Source: Hymenobacter tibetensis (lineage in GTDB: Bacteria; Bacteroidota; Bacteroidia; Cytophagales; Hymenobacteraceae). From it: a DNA stretch of 64,000 nt. The stretch covers positions 2,446,001 through 2,510,000 of the forward strand of contig NZ_CP094669.1 in assembly GCF_022827545.1 (NCBI RefSeq), in the 5' to 3' direction. Shown here piece after piece: positions 10,539 to 18,370 of this stretch. Under the pieces are notes generated by a model that saw nothing but the letters and a program-made list of their open reading frames with translations, was not told where the DNA came from and ran no database searches. Both the position numbers and the translations under genes were made by a program. Position 1 is the stretch's first letter. Each line of letters starts with the position of its first letter.

Positions 10539-10605
10539 CAAAGTTACGCGACTGTTTTAAAACCGCAAACTAAATTTCGTTTTTGAAAAGATTGTTTCGA
10601 TTTAG
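10539..10605 (-). promoter_or_regulatory. Promoter and probable operator of the HigA-like gene
   Basis: On the minus strand, TTG (10566-10568), a 19-bp spacer and TAACTTTG (10539-10546) match the full Bacteroidota consensus. An interrupted dyad CTAAAT (10570-10575) ... ATTTAG (10600-10605), with TTTCG/TCGA extensions inside, directly abuts the TTG element. It is a plausible site for the regulator itself. The promoter is well supported; the operator role is inferred. Confidence 0.6.
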
Positions 10606-10707
10606 TGCAGAAGCTGCGTAGTCCGACAGGCTATGGTGTTAAGGCCAAGAACCATAAGTCCCTCAAGGTTATAGCTATAGGATATGCCTTCAGAAACACC
10701 AAAAACG

Positions 10708-10748
10708 CAGAAAAGCCACCAACTCTGTATGAACGAGTGGCTTTTCTG
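10708..10748 (-). terminator. Rho-independent terminator of pdxA
   Basis: Exact 12-bp arms (CAGAAAAGCCAC at 10708-10719 and its reverse complement at 10737-10748), then a T-rich run on the minus strand, 24 bp after the pdxA stop. Confidence 0.8.
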
Positions 10749-10771
10749 GTCAGTGAGGGGTTCTGCTGCTG

Positions 10772-11824
10772 TTATTCCTGGCGCCCTCCGCGCGGAGGGG
10801 TGCCCGGCACTAATGGTTTGATGGCTGCCAAGGCAGTCCGTTGCCGCACCAAGTCGCAGGCTAAGTACAGCGCTTCCCGGAACGAGGTTTCGTCGGCCTT
10901 GTATTGGCCCGCAATACCGTACGCCGTGCCATGGTCGGGGGAAGTGCGGATGACGGACAGGCCAGCCGTGAAGTTCACTCCCCGCTCGAAGGCAATACTT
11001 TTGAACGGAATCAGGCCCTGATCGTGGTAGAGAGACAAGGTGGCGTCGAACTGGCGGTATTGACGGGTGCCGAAGTACCCATCTGCGGGATAAGGGCCGA
11101 ACACCAAGTGGCCTTCCTGTAGCAGTTGTTGAATCACGGGGGTTACTACGTCTTGCTCCTCGGTTCCGAGCAAGCCGTTTTCGCCGGCGTGGGGGTTAAG
11201 CCCCAGGACCGCAACCCGCGGCTTTTCAAGCCCAAAATCCTGCTTCAACGACTTCAATAAGATGCGCAGCTTGGTAAGCAGCAACTCCTTCGTGACGCGG
11301 CTAGCTACATCTTTCAAGGCAATGTGGCCAGTGGCCGTGGCTACGCGCAGTTCCTCGCTGGTGAGTAGCATCAAGCTCTCGGAGGCACCGAAGAAGGTAG
11401 TGAGAAACTCGGTATGCCCGGGGTAGCGGAAGTCGTCGGATTGGGTGTTCTCCTTGCTGATGGGGGCCGTAACCAGGGCATCGAGCAAGCCTGCTTTCAG
11501 GTCGCGGGAAGCGGCTAGCAGGCTGAGCCGGGCCGCGGTACCGCTGGCAGTGGTTGGCTGGCCGGGAGTAAGGGTGAAATCTTCTTCCCAGCACGTTACG
11601 GCGTTGTGTTTGCCCGGCGCAATATCGGCGGCCTCGCGCACTTGCCGGAAGGTGAGAGGCTCCGCATCCTTAGCAACCGGGAAATCGTCGAAGAGTACCG
11701 TGGCCGTACCATACACGACGGGCGTGCAGAATTTAAGCAACCGCGAATCGAGGAAGGTTTTATAGATGATTTCCGGGCCAATACCGGCTAAGTCGCCAAC
11801 AGATATGCCAATGCGTGGGAGCAT
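10772..11824 (-). CDS. pdxA: 4-hydroxythreonine-4-phosphate dehydrogenase
   Basis: NAD-dependent oxidation of 4-phosphohydroxy-L-threonine in the DXP-independent pyridoxal-phosphate pathway. 350 residues. Seen: N-terminal RIGISVGDLAGIGPEI, then ALVTAPISKE, YPGHTEFL and LGLNPHAGENG, and YHDQGLIPFK. The histidines in PGHTE, NPHAG and YHDQG are the three metal ligands of the family. The C-terminus GTPPRGGRQE is an unremarkable polar tail. Between pepA (upstream, 175 bp) and a strong terminator; pdxJ is not in the window. Confidence 0.96.
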   Translation of the reverse strand: MLPRIGISVGDLAGIGPEIIYKTFLDSRLLKFCTPVVYGTATVLFDDFPVAKDAEPLTFRQVREAADIAPGKHNAVTCWEEDFTLTPGQPTTASGTAARLSLLAASRDLKAGLLDALVTAPISKENTQSDDFRYPGHTEFLTTFFGASESLMLLTSEELRVATATGHIALKDVASRVTKELLLTKLRILLKSLKQDFGLEKPRVAVLGLNPHAGENGLLGTEEQDVVTPVIQQLLQEGHLVFGPYPADGYFGTRQYRQFDATLSLYHDQGLIPFKSIAFERGVNFTAGLSVIRTSPDHGTAYGIAGQYKADETSFREALYLACDLVRQRTALAAIKPLVPGTPPRGGRQE

Positions 11825-11999
11825 GCAGGGGAAATAAAGAGTGAAAGAAGAATGTCATCGGGGCACCGAAGTTCGGTTGTAGCCGCTGCTGGAGTGCCAA
11901 CCCAGTGAAACAAGCAAGACGCCTCGGCTGCGCTTGGCCACCAAAAGAGGCTTCGGTAGCTTCAACGCACCGGAGGCCGTCATGCCCTGTATGACACGC

Positions 12000-13454
12000 T
12001 TATACTTTGGTTTTCAGAAAATCGTAGGTGAGGCGGACGGCGGTGCCGGTGCCGCCTTTGCCCCGGTAGGAGTCGGGGGCCATGAGGTAGGCAGGGCCAG
12101 CAATATCGAAGTGAACCCACGGATACCCTTCGGTGAAACGCTCCAGAAACTTGCCCGCGGAAATGGCGCCAGCTTCTCCCTTGCCTACATTGTTGATATC
12201 GGCAATATCAGATTTGATGTGGTCGGCGTATTCATCCCACAGCGGAAACTCCACCAGGCGTTCGTGGGTGCGGTGCCCTGCTTGTTTCAATTCCAACATT
12301 TGCTCCTCGCTGACAGTGCCCATGGCTACAATGCCTTCCTTGCCAATGGCACGGGCGGCTGCGCCCGTAAGCGTGGCAAAATCCAGCACCAGCTCGGGGT
12401 TGTATTTCTTGGCGAAAGCCAGGGCATCCGCCAAAAGCAAGCGGCCCTCGGCGTCGGTGTTCAGCACTTCCACTGTTAGGCCACTATACATCGTAATGAC
12501 GTCGCCGGGGGCAAAGGCCAGGCCGCCAGGGCGGTTGTCGGTGGCGGGCACTAGGCCGATGACGTGCAGCGGTATCTGGTTTTTGGCCAGCGCATAAAGC
12601 ACTCCCGTTACGGTTGCGCCGCCAGCCATATCCAGCTTCATCATGTCCATGCTGTTGGGCGTGGGCTTCAAACTCAGACCCCCGGTGTCGAACACGACGC
12701 CTTTGCCTACCAGTACATAAGGCTTGGTGTTGGTGGCCCCTGCCGGCTTGTACTCCATAATGGTGAACGTAGGCGGCTCGGGGCTGCCCTGGTTCACGGC
12801 CAACAGCCCGCCCATCCGCAACGCTTCAATGCGGACGAGGTCCAGAATTTCAGTGTGATACCCGACTTCTTCACCTGCCGCCGCCATCCGCTCCGCAAAT
12901 TGGGTGGCGTTTAGCTTGTTGAGGGGCGCATTCACTAAGTCGCGGGCCAAGAAAACGCCCTGTAGGACGCCCGCTAACTCCTGCACTTGCGCGGCCGTCA
13001 CGCTGGCGCTAACGAGCGTCAACTTCTGCAGGTCAGTTGCTGGGTTGCTCTTTTTATCGGTTTTGTAGCCTTCAAACTGGTACGCCGTTAGGGCTATTCC
13101 TTCTGCGAGGGCGAGGGCGCCAGTATCTGTTAAGTCGCAAACATACAACTCGCGGATCTTGTCGGCTTTCAGGTGTGAGTAGAGCTGATGGCCACTTTTG
13201 CGCAGGGCTTCGGCGGCAAGATAGGGGGTGGTTTTCTCGGCGGACGGAGCCACTACGTAGTAATGGTGGTGCGAGTACTGATTGAGATGAATCAGTTTGG
13301 TGTCCGTAGCCAACTGGGCAGTTACGTAGTTGCGGGCCGCTTCCGGCAAGTCGGCCGCCGCGAGAATGGGTAGTTCGGTGGTGCCGGCCGGCACAATGAA
13401 CACGGTGTCGGCAATGGATGGAAAATCGGCGGCGTGGGCAAGTTCAAGCGACAT
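12000..13454 (-). CDS. pepA: Leucyl aminopeptidase (peptidase family M17)
   Basis: Cytosolic di-metal aminopeptidase that removes N-terminal residues from peptides. 484 residues. The C-terminal catalytic domain shows GKGVVFDTGGLSLKP, the M17 signature NTDAEGRLLLADAL, and the usual Lys, Asp, Asp, Asp, Glu ligands within these blocks; the N-terminal macro-like domain is divergent. A GTG three codons upstream (13463) is possible, but the ATG at 13452-13454 is preferred. Reads toward pdxA. A weak hairpin (GCCTC/GAGGC) lies between the two genes. Confidence 0.94.
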   Translation of the reverse strand: MSLELAHAADFPSIADTVFIVPAGTTELPILAAADLPEAARNYVTAQLATDTKLIHLNQYSHHHYYVVAPSAEKTTPYLAAEALRKSGHQLYSHLKADKIRELYVCDLTDTGALALAEGIALTAYQFEGYKTDKKSNPATDLQKLTLVSASVTAAQVQELAGVLQGVFLARDLVNAPLNKLNATQFAERMAAAGEEVGYHTEILDLVRIEALRMGGLLAVNQGSPEPPTFTIMEYKPAGATNTKPYVLVGKGVVFDTGGLSLKPTPNSMDMMKLDMAGGATVTGVLYALAKNQIPLHVIGLVPATDNRPGGLAFAPGDVITMYSGLTVEVLNTDAEGRLLLADALAFAKKYNPELVLDFATLTGAAARAIGKEGIVAMGTVSEEQMLELKQAGHRTHERLVEFPLWDEYADHIKSDIADINNVGKGEAGAISAGKFLERFTEGYPWVHFDIAGPAYLMAPDSYRGKGGTGTAVRLTYDFLKTKV

Positions 13455-13796
13455 GGGGAGCACAAAAAGCAGTGAAAGCCTGAGTTAAAGCTGGCCACCG
13501 CCGGTTTCGGCGGCGTAGGCGTACCTTTGGGCGTGAAGGTAATTGAAGTTTCTAGTAGCTGCTTTCGAATGGCTGCTAGAATTGCCGGCTGTGCTTGCTA
13601 GCTAGTCGTTGGAAAACGTTGATGGCCTGGTATAGCTGGTGACTAGATGCGGTAGGTGTTTTAGGCATTCAACCCACCGGGGCATGAGTGGATGAAGCAG
13701 CTGCTACTTATTCTGGCCTTTTGTCTGGCTTGCTTCAACTAGCGTACGAGCCTTGTTGCCTTCCTTACTAACTGTTTCAGTATCTAGACCATCCTT
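13455..13796 (+). other. Intergenic region with a 16-codon lipobox-like reading frame
   Basis: Divergent spacer between pepA and rsmA. It holds TACCTTTG at 13522-13529 (a -7 match on the plus strand), an imperfect hairpin (TTCTAGTAGC 13550-13559 with 13572-13581), and a tiny frame at 13692-13742 reading MKQLLLILAFCLACFN then stop. That peptide is a complete lipoprotein-type signal with a CLAC lipobox and almost nothing after it. It may be a micro-lipoprotein, a leader peptide or a gene remnant. Nothing else was recognised. Confidence 0.4.
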
Positions 13797-14582
13797 ATGG
13801 ATTCCGTTAAAGCCAAAAAGCACCTGGGCCAACACTTTCTGGCCGATTCCAATATTGCCCGGAAGATAGTGGAGGCACTACGGCTGCCGGATGGCGTGAC
13901 AGAAGTGCTGGAAATTGGGCCGGGCATGGGAGTGCTAACTGAGATCTTGCTGCAACACCCGGCTTACCGCACGTCGGTGGTGGAAATTGACCGGGATTCC
14001 GTGGCGTATTTGCAGAAGCATTATCCAGCGCTGACCGAGCGGATTTACAGCCAGGATTTCCTGAAGATGGACCTGGGAAAGCTCTACAACGACCAGCCCA
14101 TCAGCATCATCGGCAACTTTCCTTACAACATCAGCAGCCAGATCTACTTCCAGGTGTTGGCGCACCGCCAGCAAGTGCGGGAAGTGGTAGGCATGATTCA
14201 GAAGGAAGTGGCCGACCGACTAGCAGAAGGGCCCGGCTCGAAAACCTATGGTATTCTAAGCGTACTGCTGCAAGCTTTCTACACCATTGAGTACCTGTTT
14301 ACGGTGCCGCCGCACGTGTTCAATCCGCCGCCCAAGGTGCAGTCGGCCGTTATTCGCCTTACTCGCAACACAACCGAGCACCTGGACTGCAACGAGAAGC
14401 TGTTCTTTAAAGTGGTGAAGCAGGCATTTGCCACGCGACGCAAAACACTCCGCAATGCCCTCAAGCCGTTAGGCATGACTCCGGAAGACACCACTGACCC
14501 TATTTTCGACAAGCGCGCCGAACAATTGAGCGTGGCTGATTTTGTGGGACTGACAAAGTGGGTGGAAGCGCATAGCATTTAG
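13797..14582 (+). CDS. rsmA: 16S rRNA (adenine1518-N6/adenine1519-N6)-dimethyltransferase
   Basis: Dimethylates two adjacent adenines in the 3' hairpin of 16S rRNA using S-adenosylmethionine, late in 30S assembly. 261 residues. Seen: N-terminal KKHLGQHFLADSNI, SAM motif I LEIGPGMGVLT near 39-49, a VEIDRD acidic ligand, catalytic motif NFPYNISSQ near 102-110, and the FxPxPxV-type VPPHVFNPPPKVQSAV. The start ATG at 13797 yields the standard N-terminus. Also known as ksgA. No anomaly. Confidence 0.97.
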   Translation: MDSVKAKKHLGQHFLADSNIARKIVEALRLPDGVTEVLEIGPGMGVLTEILLQHPAYRTSVVEIDRDSVAYLQKHYPALTERIYSQDFLKMDLGKLYNDQPISIIGNFPYNISSQIYFQVLAHRQQVREVVGMIQKEVADRLAEGPGSKTYGILSVLLQAFYTIEYLFTVPPHVFNPPPKVQSAVIRLTRNTTEHLDCNEKLFFKVVKQAFATRRKTLRNALKPLGMTPEDTTDPIFDKRAEQLSVADFVGLTKWVEAHSI

Positions 14583-14607
14583 CATCAGTGTGAAAACATC
14601 TGACACA

Positions 14608-14916
14608 ATGCCAATAAGTTACAAACTGGTTTTTACCCTAGCTGTACTTTGCTTGAGCTGGTATGTTCTGTCGGATATATTTTTTGACGAAGATGATATA
14701 ACTCATCTGACTGGATGTTATTACACTACGAGTTCTGGTAATGGAACAGCATTGCATCTATATCAAGATGCTTCTAAACCGTACGGAAAACCTCTAGTAG
14801 ATCGAGTGTATGCAGCCTACACAAGCAACAGCTACCTAATTGTACGGGCTGGCATAAACTTATATTTTCTTTACCCTTCGCGTGCCACCTCGGTGCAAAA
14901 AGCAGAAGAAAGTTGA
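14608..14916 (+). CDS. Small membrane-anchored hypothetical protein
   Basis: 102 residues beginning MPISYKLVFTLAVLCLSWYV. It has one hydrophobic N-terminal segment (signal or anchor, about residues 5-23), then a polar domain with a GCYYTTSSGNG patch and a YLIVRAGINLYFLYPS segment. No family recognised. GTG 14590 is an alternative start; the ATG is preferred because it directly precedes the hydrophobic segment. Clearly more AT-rich than rsmA and the following dehydrogenase (for example TATATTTTTTGACGA), which suggests recent acquisition. It follows rsmA by 25 bp in the same direction and may be read through from it. Confidence 0.55.
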   Translation: MPISYKLVFTLAVLCLSWYVLSDIFFDEDDITHLTGCYYTTSSGNGTALHLYQDASKPYGKPLVDRVYAAYTSNSYLIVRAGINLYFLYPSRATSVQKAEES

Positions 14917-15014
14917 ATAGGTGCATTAACAAAAAACGAGTTAATGAAAGAGCTGATGCACCTCACAGGCGATTCAGCTCTTGCTCCGGTAGGATCTTTT
15001 TAAATCATCAAATC

Positions 15015-15962
15015 ATGTCCCTCTGCCTCGTCATCGACGAAATGCACCCTAGCCTGCCCGACTACATGCAGGAAATTGGTGTGCAACTCCACTACCGCCC
15101 CGAGCTAACTGCCGCCGAGGTGCCGGCCGCTCTGGCAGCGCATCCTTATGATGGGCTGATGGTCCGGTCGAAGCTGCGCGTGACGGTAGAACTGCTGGCG
15201 CACGGGCCGCAGCTGCGTTATGTGGCGCGGGCCGGAGCCGGAGTTGACAATATCGATGAGGAGGCCATGGCAGCGGCGGGTGTCACGTTGCTGAACGCGC
15301 CCGAAGGTAACCGGGATGCAGTCGGCGAATACGCCGTGGGGTTACTGTTGGGCTTGTTCCGCAACATTGTGCGGGCCGATAAGGAAGTGCGGAGTAGGCA
15401 GTGGCGGCGTGAGGCCAACAGGGGCGAGGAAATAGGAGGGAAGACCATTGGGCTACTTGGCTACGGACACATGGGCCGAGCATTTGCGCGGCGGTTATCG
15501 GCGTTTGACTGCACCGTGCTGGCCCACGACCACGACCCTGCCGTGTTGGCCGATAAGTATGCCACTTTAGTTGGGTTGGAGGAGCTGCAACAGCGCGCGG
15601 AGGTGTTCAGCCTGCATATTCCCTACTCCACAGCCAATCATCATTTCGTGAACGAAGAACTGCTGCAAGGTTTTGAAAAGCCTATTTGGCTGATGAACAC
15701 AGCCCGCGGCGAAATCCTCGACCATGCGGCTTTGGTGCGCAACCTGCAGAGCGGCCAGGTGCGCGGCGCGGCGCTGGACGTGCTGGAAAACGAGAAACTA
15801 GGCACACTGAAGCCAGAGCAGCAAGCCCGTTTCGATTACCTAACCAACGCTGCAAACGTGGTACTGTCGCCGCACGTGGGTGGATGGACGTTTCAATCTT
15901 ACCGGCGAATCAACGAAGTGTTAGCGGAAAAACTGAGAGTTTTTTTGCAGACAGGTTTCTAG
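15015..15962 (+). CDS. D-2-hydroxyacid dehydrogenase, SerA-like
   Basis: NAD-dependent D-isomer 2-hydroxyacid dehydrogenase, perhaps 3-phosphoglycerate dehydrogenase for serine synthesis. 315 residues. Seen: the substrate-domain ARAGAGVDNID, the Rossmann motif LLGYGHMGRAFARRL, NTARGEILDHAALV with its conserved Arg, ALDVLENE with the Glu, and the catalytic His in LSPHVGGWT. There is no C-terminal ACT domain, so it is the short, probably serine-insensitive form. The ATG at 15015 is chosen over upstream in-frame codons because it begins the beta-strand SLCLVIDEMH. Closely related enzymes act on glyoxylate or other 2-ketoacids, so the substrate is uncertain. Confidence 0.85.
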   Translation: MSLCLVIDEMHPSLPDYMQEIGVQLHYRPELTAAEVPAALAAHPYDGLMVRSKLRVTVELLAHGPQLRYVARAGAGVDNIDEEAMAAAGVTLLNAPEGNRDAVGEYAVGLLLGLFRNIVRADKEVRSRQWRREANRGEEIGGKTIGLLGYGHMGRAFARRLSAFDCTVLAHDHDPAVLADKYATLVGLEELQQRAEVFSLHIPYSTANHHFVNEELLQGFEKPIWLMNTARGEILDHAALVRNLQSGQVRGAALDVLENEKLGTLKPEQQARFDYLTNAANVVLSPHVGGWTFQSYRRINEVLAEKLRVFLQTGF

Positions 15963-16061
15963 ACCACCGTGGATGATTGACTGGCTGTGAGTTAGGTCTT
16001 ACTGCTTGCGCGTGGCAGCGAGCAACTAGCCGCCGCTGGTAGCTTCAATCGAGAAACTATG

Positions 16062-16069
16062 TATATTTG
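16062..16069 (+). promoter_or_regulatory. -7 promoter element for greA
   Basis: TATATTTG, a perfect TAnnTTTG, 75 bp before the greA ATG. No TTG lies at 19-21 bp upstream. Transcription would start near 16074, placing a complete terminator hairpin inside the greA leader. Confidence 0.5.
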
Positions 16070-16084
16070 CCTAAACCAGGTTTG

Positions 16085-16126
16085 GGAGAACGGTCGGCAC
16101 CGCTGACCGTTCTCCTTGTTTTTTAG
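16085..16126 (+). terminator. Rho-independent terminator in the greA leader
   Basis: Exact 11-bp arms (GGAGAACGGTC at 16085-16095 and its reverse complement at 16105-16115) followed by TTGTTTTTTA. It ends about 18 bp before the greA ATG. It may only end upstream transcription, but the -7 box lies before it and none was found after it, so greA transcripts probably pass through it. Confidence 0.75.
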
Positions 16127-16143
16127 CTTACCATCAACCTACC

Positions 16144-16617
16144 ATGGCCACCATAAATTACTATACCGCCGAGGGGCTGCAGAAACTCAAAGACGAGTTG
16201 CAGGACCTTAAAATCCGGGGCCGGGCCAAAGCGGCCGACGACCTACGCGAAGCGCGTGACAAGGGGGACCTAAGTGAAAATGCCGAGTACGACGCGGCCA
16301 AAGACGCCCAAGGCCTGTTGGAATTGAAAATATCGAAGTTGGAAGAAGTAGTGGGCAACGCTCGCCTGCTCGATGAGTCGAACCTTGATAGTACCAAGGT
16401 GCTGATTATGAGCAAAGTGAAGCTCAAGAACCTGAAGAACAACATGGTGCTTGACTACACGCTGGTAGCCGAAGAAGAAGCTGATTTGGCGGCCGGTAAA
16501 ATCTCCGTGAAGTCGCCTATTGGCAAAGGACTACTAGGCAAGTCGGCCGGCGACACTGCCGAAATAACCGTGCCTGCCGGCAAGCTGCACTTCGAAATTC
16601 TAGAGATTAGCCGCTAG
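16144..16617 (+). CDS. greA: Transcription elongation factor GreA
   Basis: Binds the RNA polymerase secondary channel and stimulates transcript cleavage in backtracked complexes. 157 residues. Seen: an N-terminal coiled coil beginning INYYTAEGLQKLKDEL, with the acidic tip in EARDKGDLSENAEYDAAKD, then the C-terminal FKBP-like domain with SPIGKGLLGKSAGDTAEI and PAGKLHFEIL. The start ATG follows a leader terminator, so expression may be set by read-through. A 13-bp-stem terminator follows about 50 bp after the stop. Confidence 0.97.
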   Translation: MATINYYTAEGLQKLKDELQDLKIRGRAKAADDLREARDKGDLSENAEYDAAKDAQGLLELKISKLEEVVGNARLLDESNLDSTKVLIMSKVKLKNLKNNMVLDYTLVAEEEADLAAGKISVKSPIGKGLLGKSAGDTAEITVPAGKLHFEILEISR

Positions 16618-16618
16618 C

Positions 16619-16802
16619 GGTGAGATGATAAACTAGTGAAATGGTGAGTTTACTATTCACGCATTTCTAGAAGGGCGAAGCCACTGGCTTCGCCCTTTTG
16701 CGTTTTCACTCGTACTTTGGCGCAACGCCTCTGCTTGTTATTAAAGCATGTCTGCACCGTAGAAACGCCAAACTCACTATCTCACCAGTTCACCATCTCA
16801 CC
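16619..16802. repeat. Inverted pair of degenerate GGTGAGATG repeats flanking the greA terminator
   Basis: The 34 bases at 16619-16652 and the reverse complement of 16769-16802 agree at 28 of 34 positions. Each arm is itself built of GTGAGATGGTGA-like units. Nearly all differences are A/G changes. The right arm ends two bases before the ATG of the HIT gene. This is a non-coding structure of unknown role, possibly a copy of a dispersed low-complexity repeat. Confidence 0.6.
16671..16700 (+). terminator. Rho-independent terminator of greA
   Basis: Exact 13-bp arms (AAGGGCGAAGCCA at 16671-16683 and its complement at 16685-16697) with a T-rich tail, 54 bp after the greA stop. Confidence 0.85.
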
Positions 16803-16804
16803 TC

Positions 16805-17686
16805 ATGGCTTCCATCTTCTCTCGTATTGTGGCAGGCGAATTGCCCGCCCATAAGGTCGCTGAAGACGACCAGCATTTGGCGTTTCTCGACATTACGCCT
16901 CTCGTGGAAGGGCACACGCTGGTAATTCCGAAGCGTGAGGTAGACTACATCTTTGATTTGCCGGCCGCAGAGCTGGCTGCGCTCCATCTGTTTGCCCAGC
17001 GCGTGGCGAAAGGAGTAGCCGCCGCCGTACCGTGCAAGCGCGTAGGCGTGGCCGTTATTGGGCTGGAAGTGCCGCACGCGCACATCCACTTGATTCCGAT
17101 GAACAAAGTGGCGGACCTGAACTTTGCCAACCCAAAGATCAAGGTGGCCGAGGAGCGCATGAAGGAACTGGCCGCGGCTATTGCTGCGAAAGTACCTGCT
17201 GCTTCCGGTGCCGCCCAGCCGGCCACCGAGGACTCGAAAGGTAGCCGCGAAACCACCGAGGCCAAGGCGCCCGCCGCAGATCAGGCGGCTCCAGTTGATG
17301 GCATAATTGCGCAAGTGCAACAACTCACCAAAGGCCTCGTGTTCATCAGTGAGTCAGATGCGCCGCTGGAACCCGTGAGCTATGCTGCTCCCGCCGGCGA
17401 CCTAACCGATGCTGTCCTGCTAAAGCTGCTGGGAGAGGCTGCCGGTACGCCCATAGAAACCAAGGAGCTGACGCTGTTCCTGCGCAACCACACGGCCGAC
17501 GATGGCGTGCTCGGTGACCCCGCCCAAGCCAACCGGTTTAAGGCGCTGCAAATGTTTATGAAGCAAGAGCTGCAAAACACCAAGGTTTACCGCATCGGCA
17601 CCGGCCCGCAAATAAAAGCCTACGCTCTTGGCAAAACCGAGGACGGCAAGCTAGCGGGCTTTAAAACGGTGCTCACCGAAACCTAA
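16805..17686 (+). CDS. HIT-family nucleotide hydrolase fused to a NuiA-like nuclease inhibitor domain
   Basis: 293 residues. Residues 1-130 are a HIT domain (MASIFSRIVAGELPAHKVAED..., HTLVIPKREVDYIFDL) with the catalytic HAHIHLIP triad at 91-98, a nucleoside-phosphoramidate or dinucleotide hydrolase fold. Residues 131-163 are an Ala/Glu linker. Residues 164-293 match the nuclease A inhibitor family: GLVFISESDAPLEPVSY, IETKELTLFLRNHTADD, VYRIGTGPQIKAYALGKTEDGKLAG, ending TET. As I recall the Anabaena NucA-NuiA structure, the inhibitor's C-terminal Thr and a Glu near its N-terminus enter the nuclease site; both residue types are present here (Glu183, Thr293). The Asp-Trp second contact appears lost (DDGVLGD). 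There is no signal peptide, so the protein is cytoplasmic. A NucA-type nuclease is encoded at 22800-24230. Confidence 0.85.
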   Translation: MASIFSRIVAGELPAHKVAEDDQHLAFLDITPLVEGHTLVIPKREVDYIFDLPAAELAALHLFAQRVAKGVAAAVPCKRVGVAVIGLEVPHAHIHLIPMNKVADLNFANPKIKVAEERMKELAAAIAAKVPAASGAAQPATEDSKGSRETTEAKAPAADQAAPVDGIIAQVQQLTKGLVFISESDAPLEPVSYAAPAGDLTDAVLLKLLGEAAGTPIETKELTLFLRNHTADDGVLGDPAQANRFKALQMFMKQELQNTKVYRIGTGPQIKAYALGKTEDGKLAGFKTVLTET

Positions 17687-17769
17687 AACGTGAACCCTAG
17701 GGAAGACCACAAGCTGCTTTCAGGCTCTACAACCGGCATCGATAAGCAACAGCAGCGACCATACTGCCT

Positions 17770-18270
17770 ATGATAGTAGCCTTAGACGTGTACTACCGCC
17801 AAGAAGACGCCAAAGCGGTTGGGGTCACGTTTGAGGCGTGGGACAGTGCAACGCTGACCAGCAAGCATGAAGTAACGCTCTCCGGACTAGAACCTTATGA
17901 GCCAGGTGCTTTCTACAAGCGGGAGTTGCCGTGTTTGCTGGCCGTGCTAAAGCAAATCGACGTAGCCAAGGTCGACTACGTGGTAATAGATGGATACGTG
18001 GTGCTCGATGATGCTGGCCGACCCGGGCTAGGGTGGCATCTGTATGAGCATCTAGAAAAGAAAGTGCCGGTTATTGGGGTAGCTAAGACGCGCTTCTTTC
18101 ATGCCGGCCGCCAAGTGGTGGGGGTGCTACGCGGTGAAAGCAAAAGTCCGCTTAACGTTACCAGCGCTGGCATACACGTTCAAGCGGCGGCGGCCTTTAT
18201 CGAGAAAATGGCAGGTCCTTTTCGAATGCCCGCCTTGCTTCAAGAGCTTGATGCCCTTACAAGAAGCTGA
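17770..18270 (+). CDS. Endonuclease V-like protein
   Basis: Endonuclease V cleaves near deoxyinosine in DNA or inosine in RNA. 166 residues, shorter than the 220-230 of classical Nfi. Seen: the N-terminal catalytic Asp6 in MIVALDVYYR, the PYEPGAFYKRELPCLLAVL block (classical form YxPGxLxxRExPxxL), VDYVVIDGYVVLDDAGRPGLG (classical VDGxGxxHPRxxGLAxHLG, with the His missing), and VPVIGVAKTRF. The order of motifs is intact but several consensus residues differ, so activity may be altered. It lies 83 bp after the HIT-NuiA gene in the same direction and may be cotranscribed with it. Confidence 0.8.
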   Translation: MIVALDVYYRQEDAKAVGVTFEAWDSATLTSKHEVTLSGLEPYEPGAFYKRELPCLLAVLKQIDVAKVDYVVIDGYVVLDDAGRPGLGWHLYEHLEKKVPVIGVAKTRFFHAGRQVVGVLRGESKSPLNVTSAGIHVQAAAAFIEKMAGPFRMPALLQELDALTRS

Positions 18271-18370
18271 TGTCATTTGTTGGAGGCAGAAACAAGCGTA
18301 GTCTCTGCCTCCCTGCTTGTTGAGTGTTGTACTGGCGCAACGCTTCCTTTACTTATTTCATTTTTAACGC

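Noticed and set aside
14920..14972. Loose hairpin (GGTGCAT...ATGCACC) after the 14608 gene
   Set aside because: Only 7-8 paired bases at long distance and no T-run; too weak to list as a terminator.
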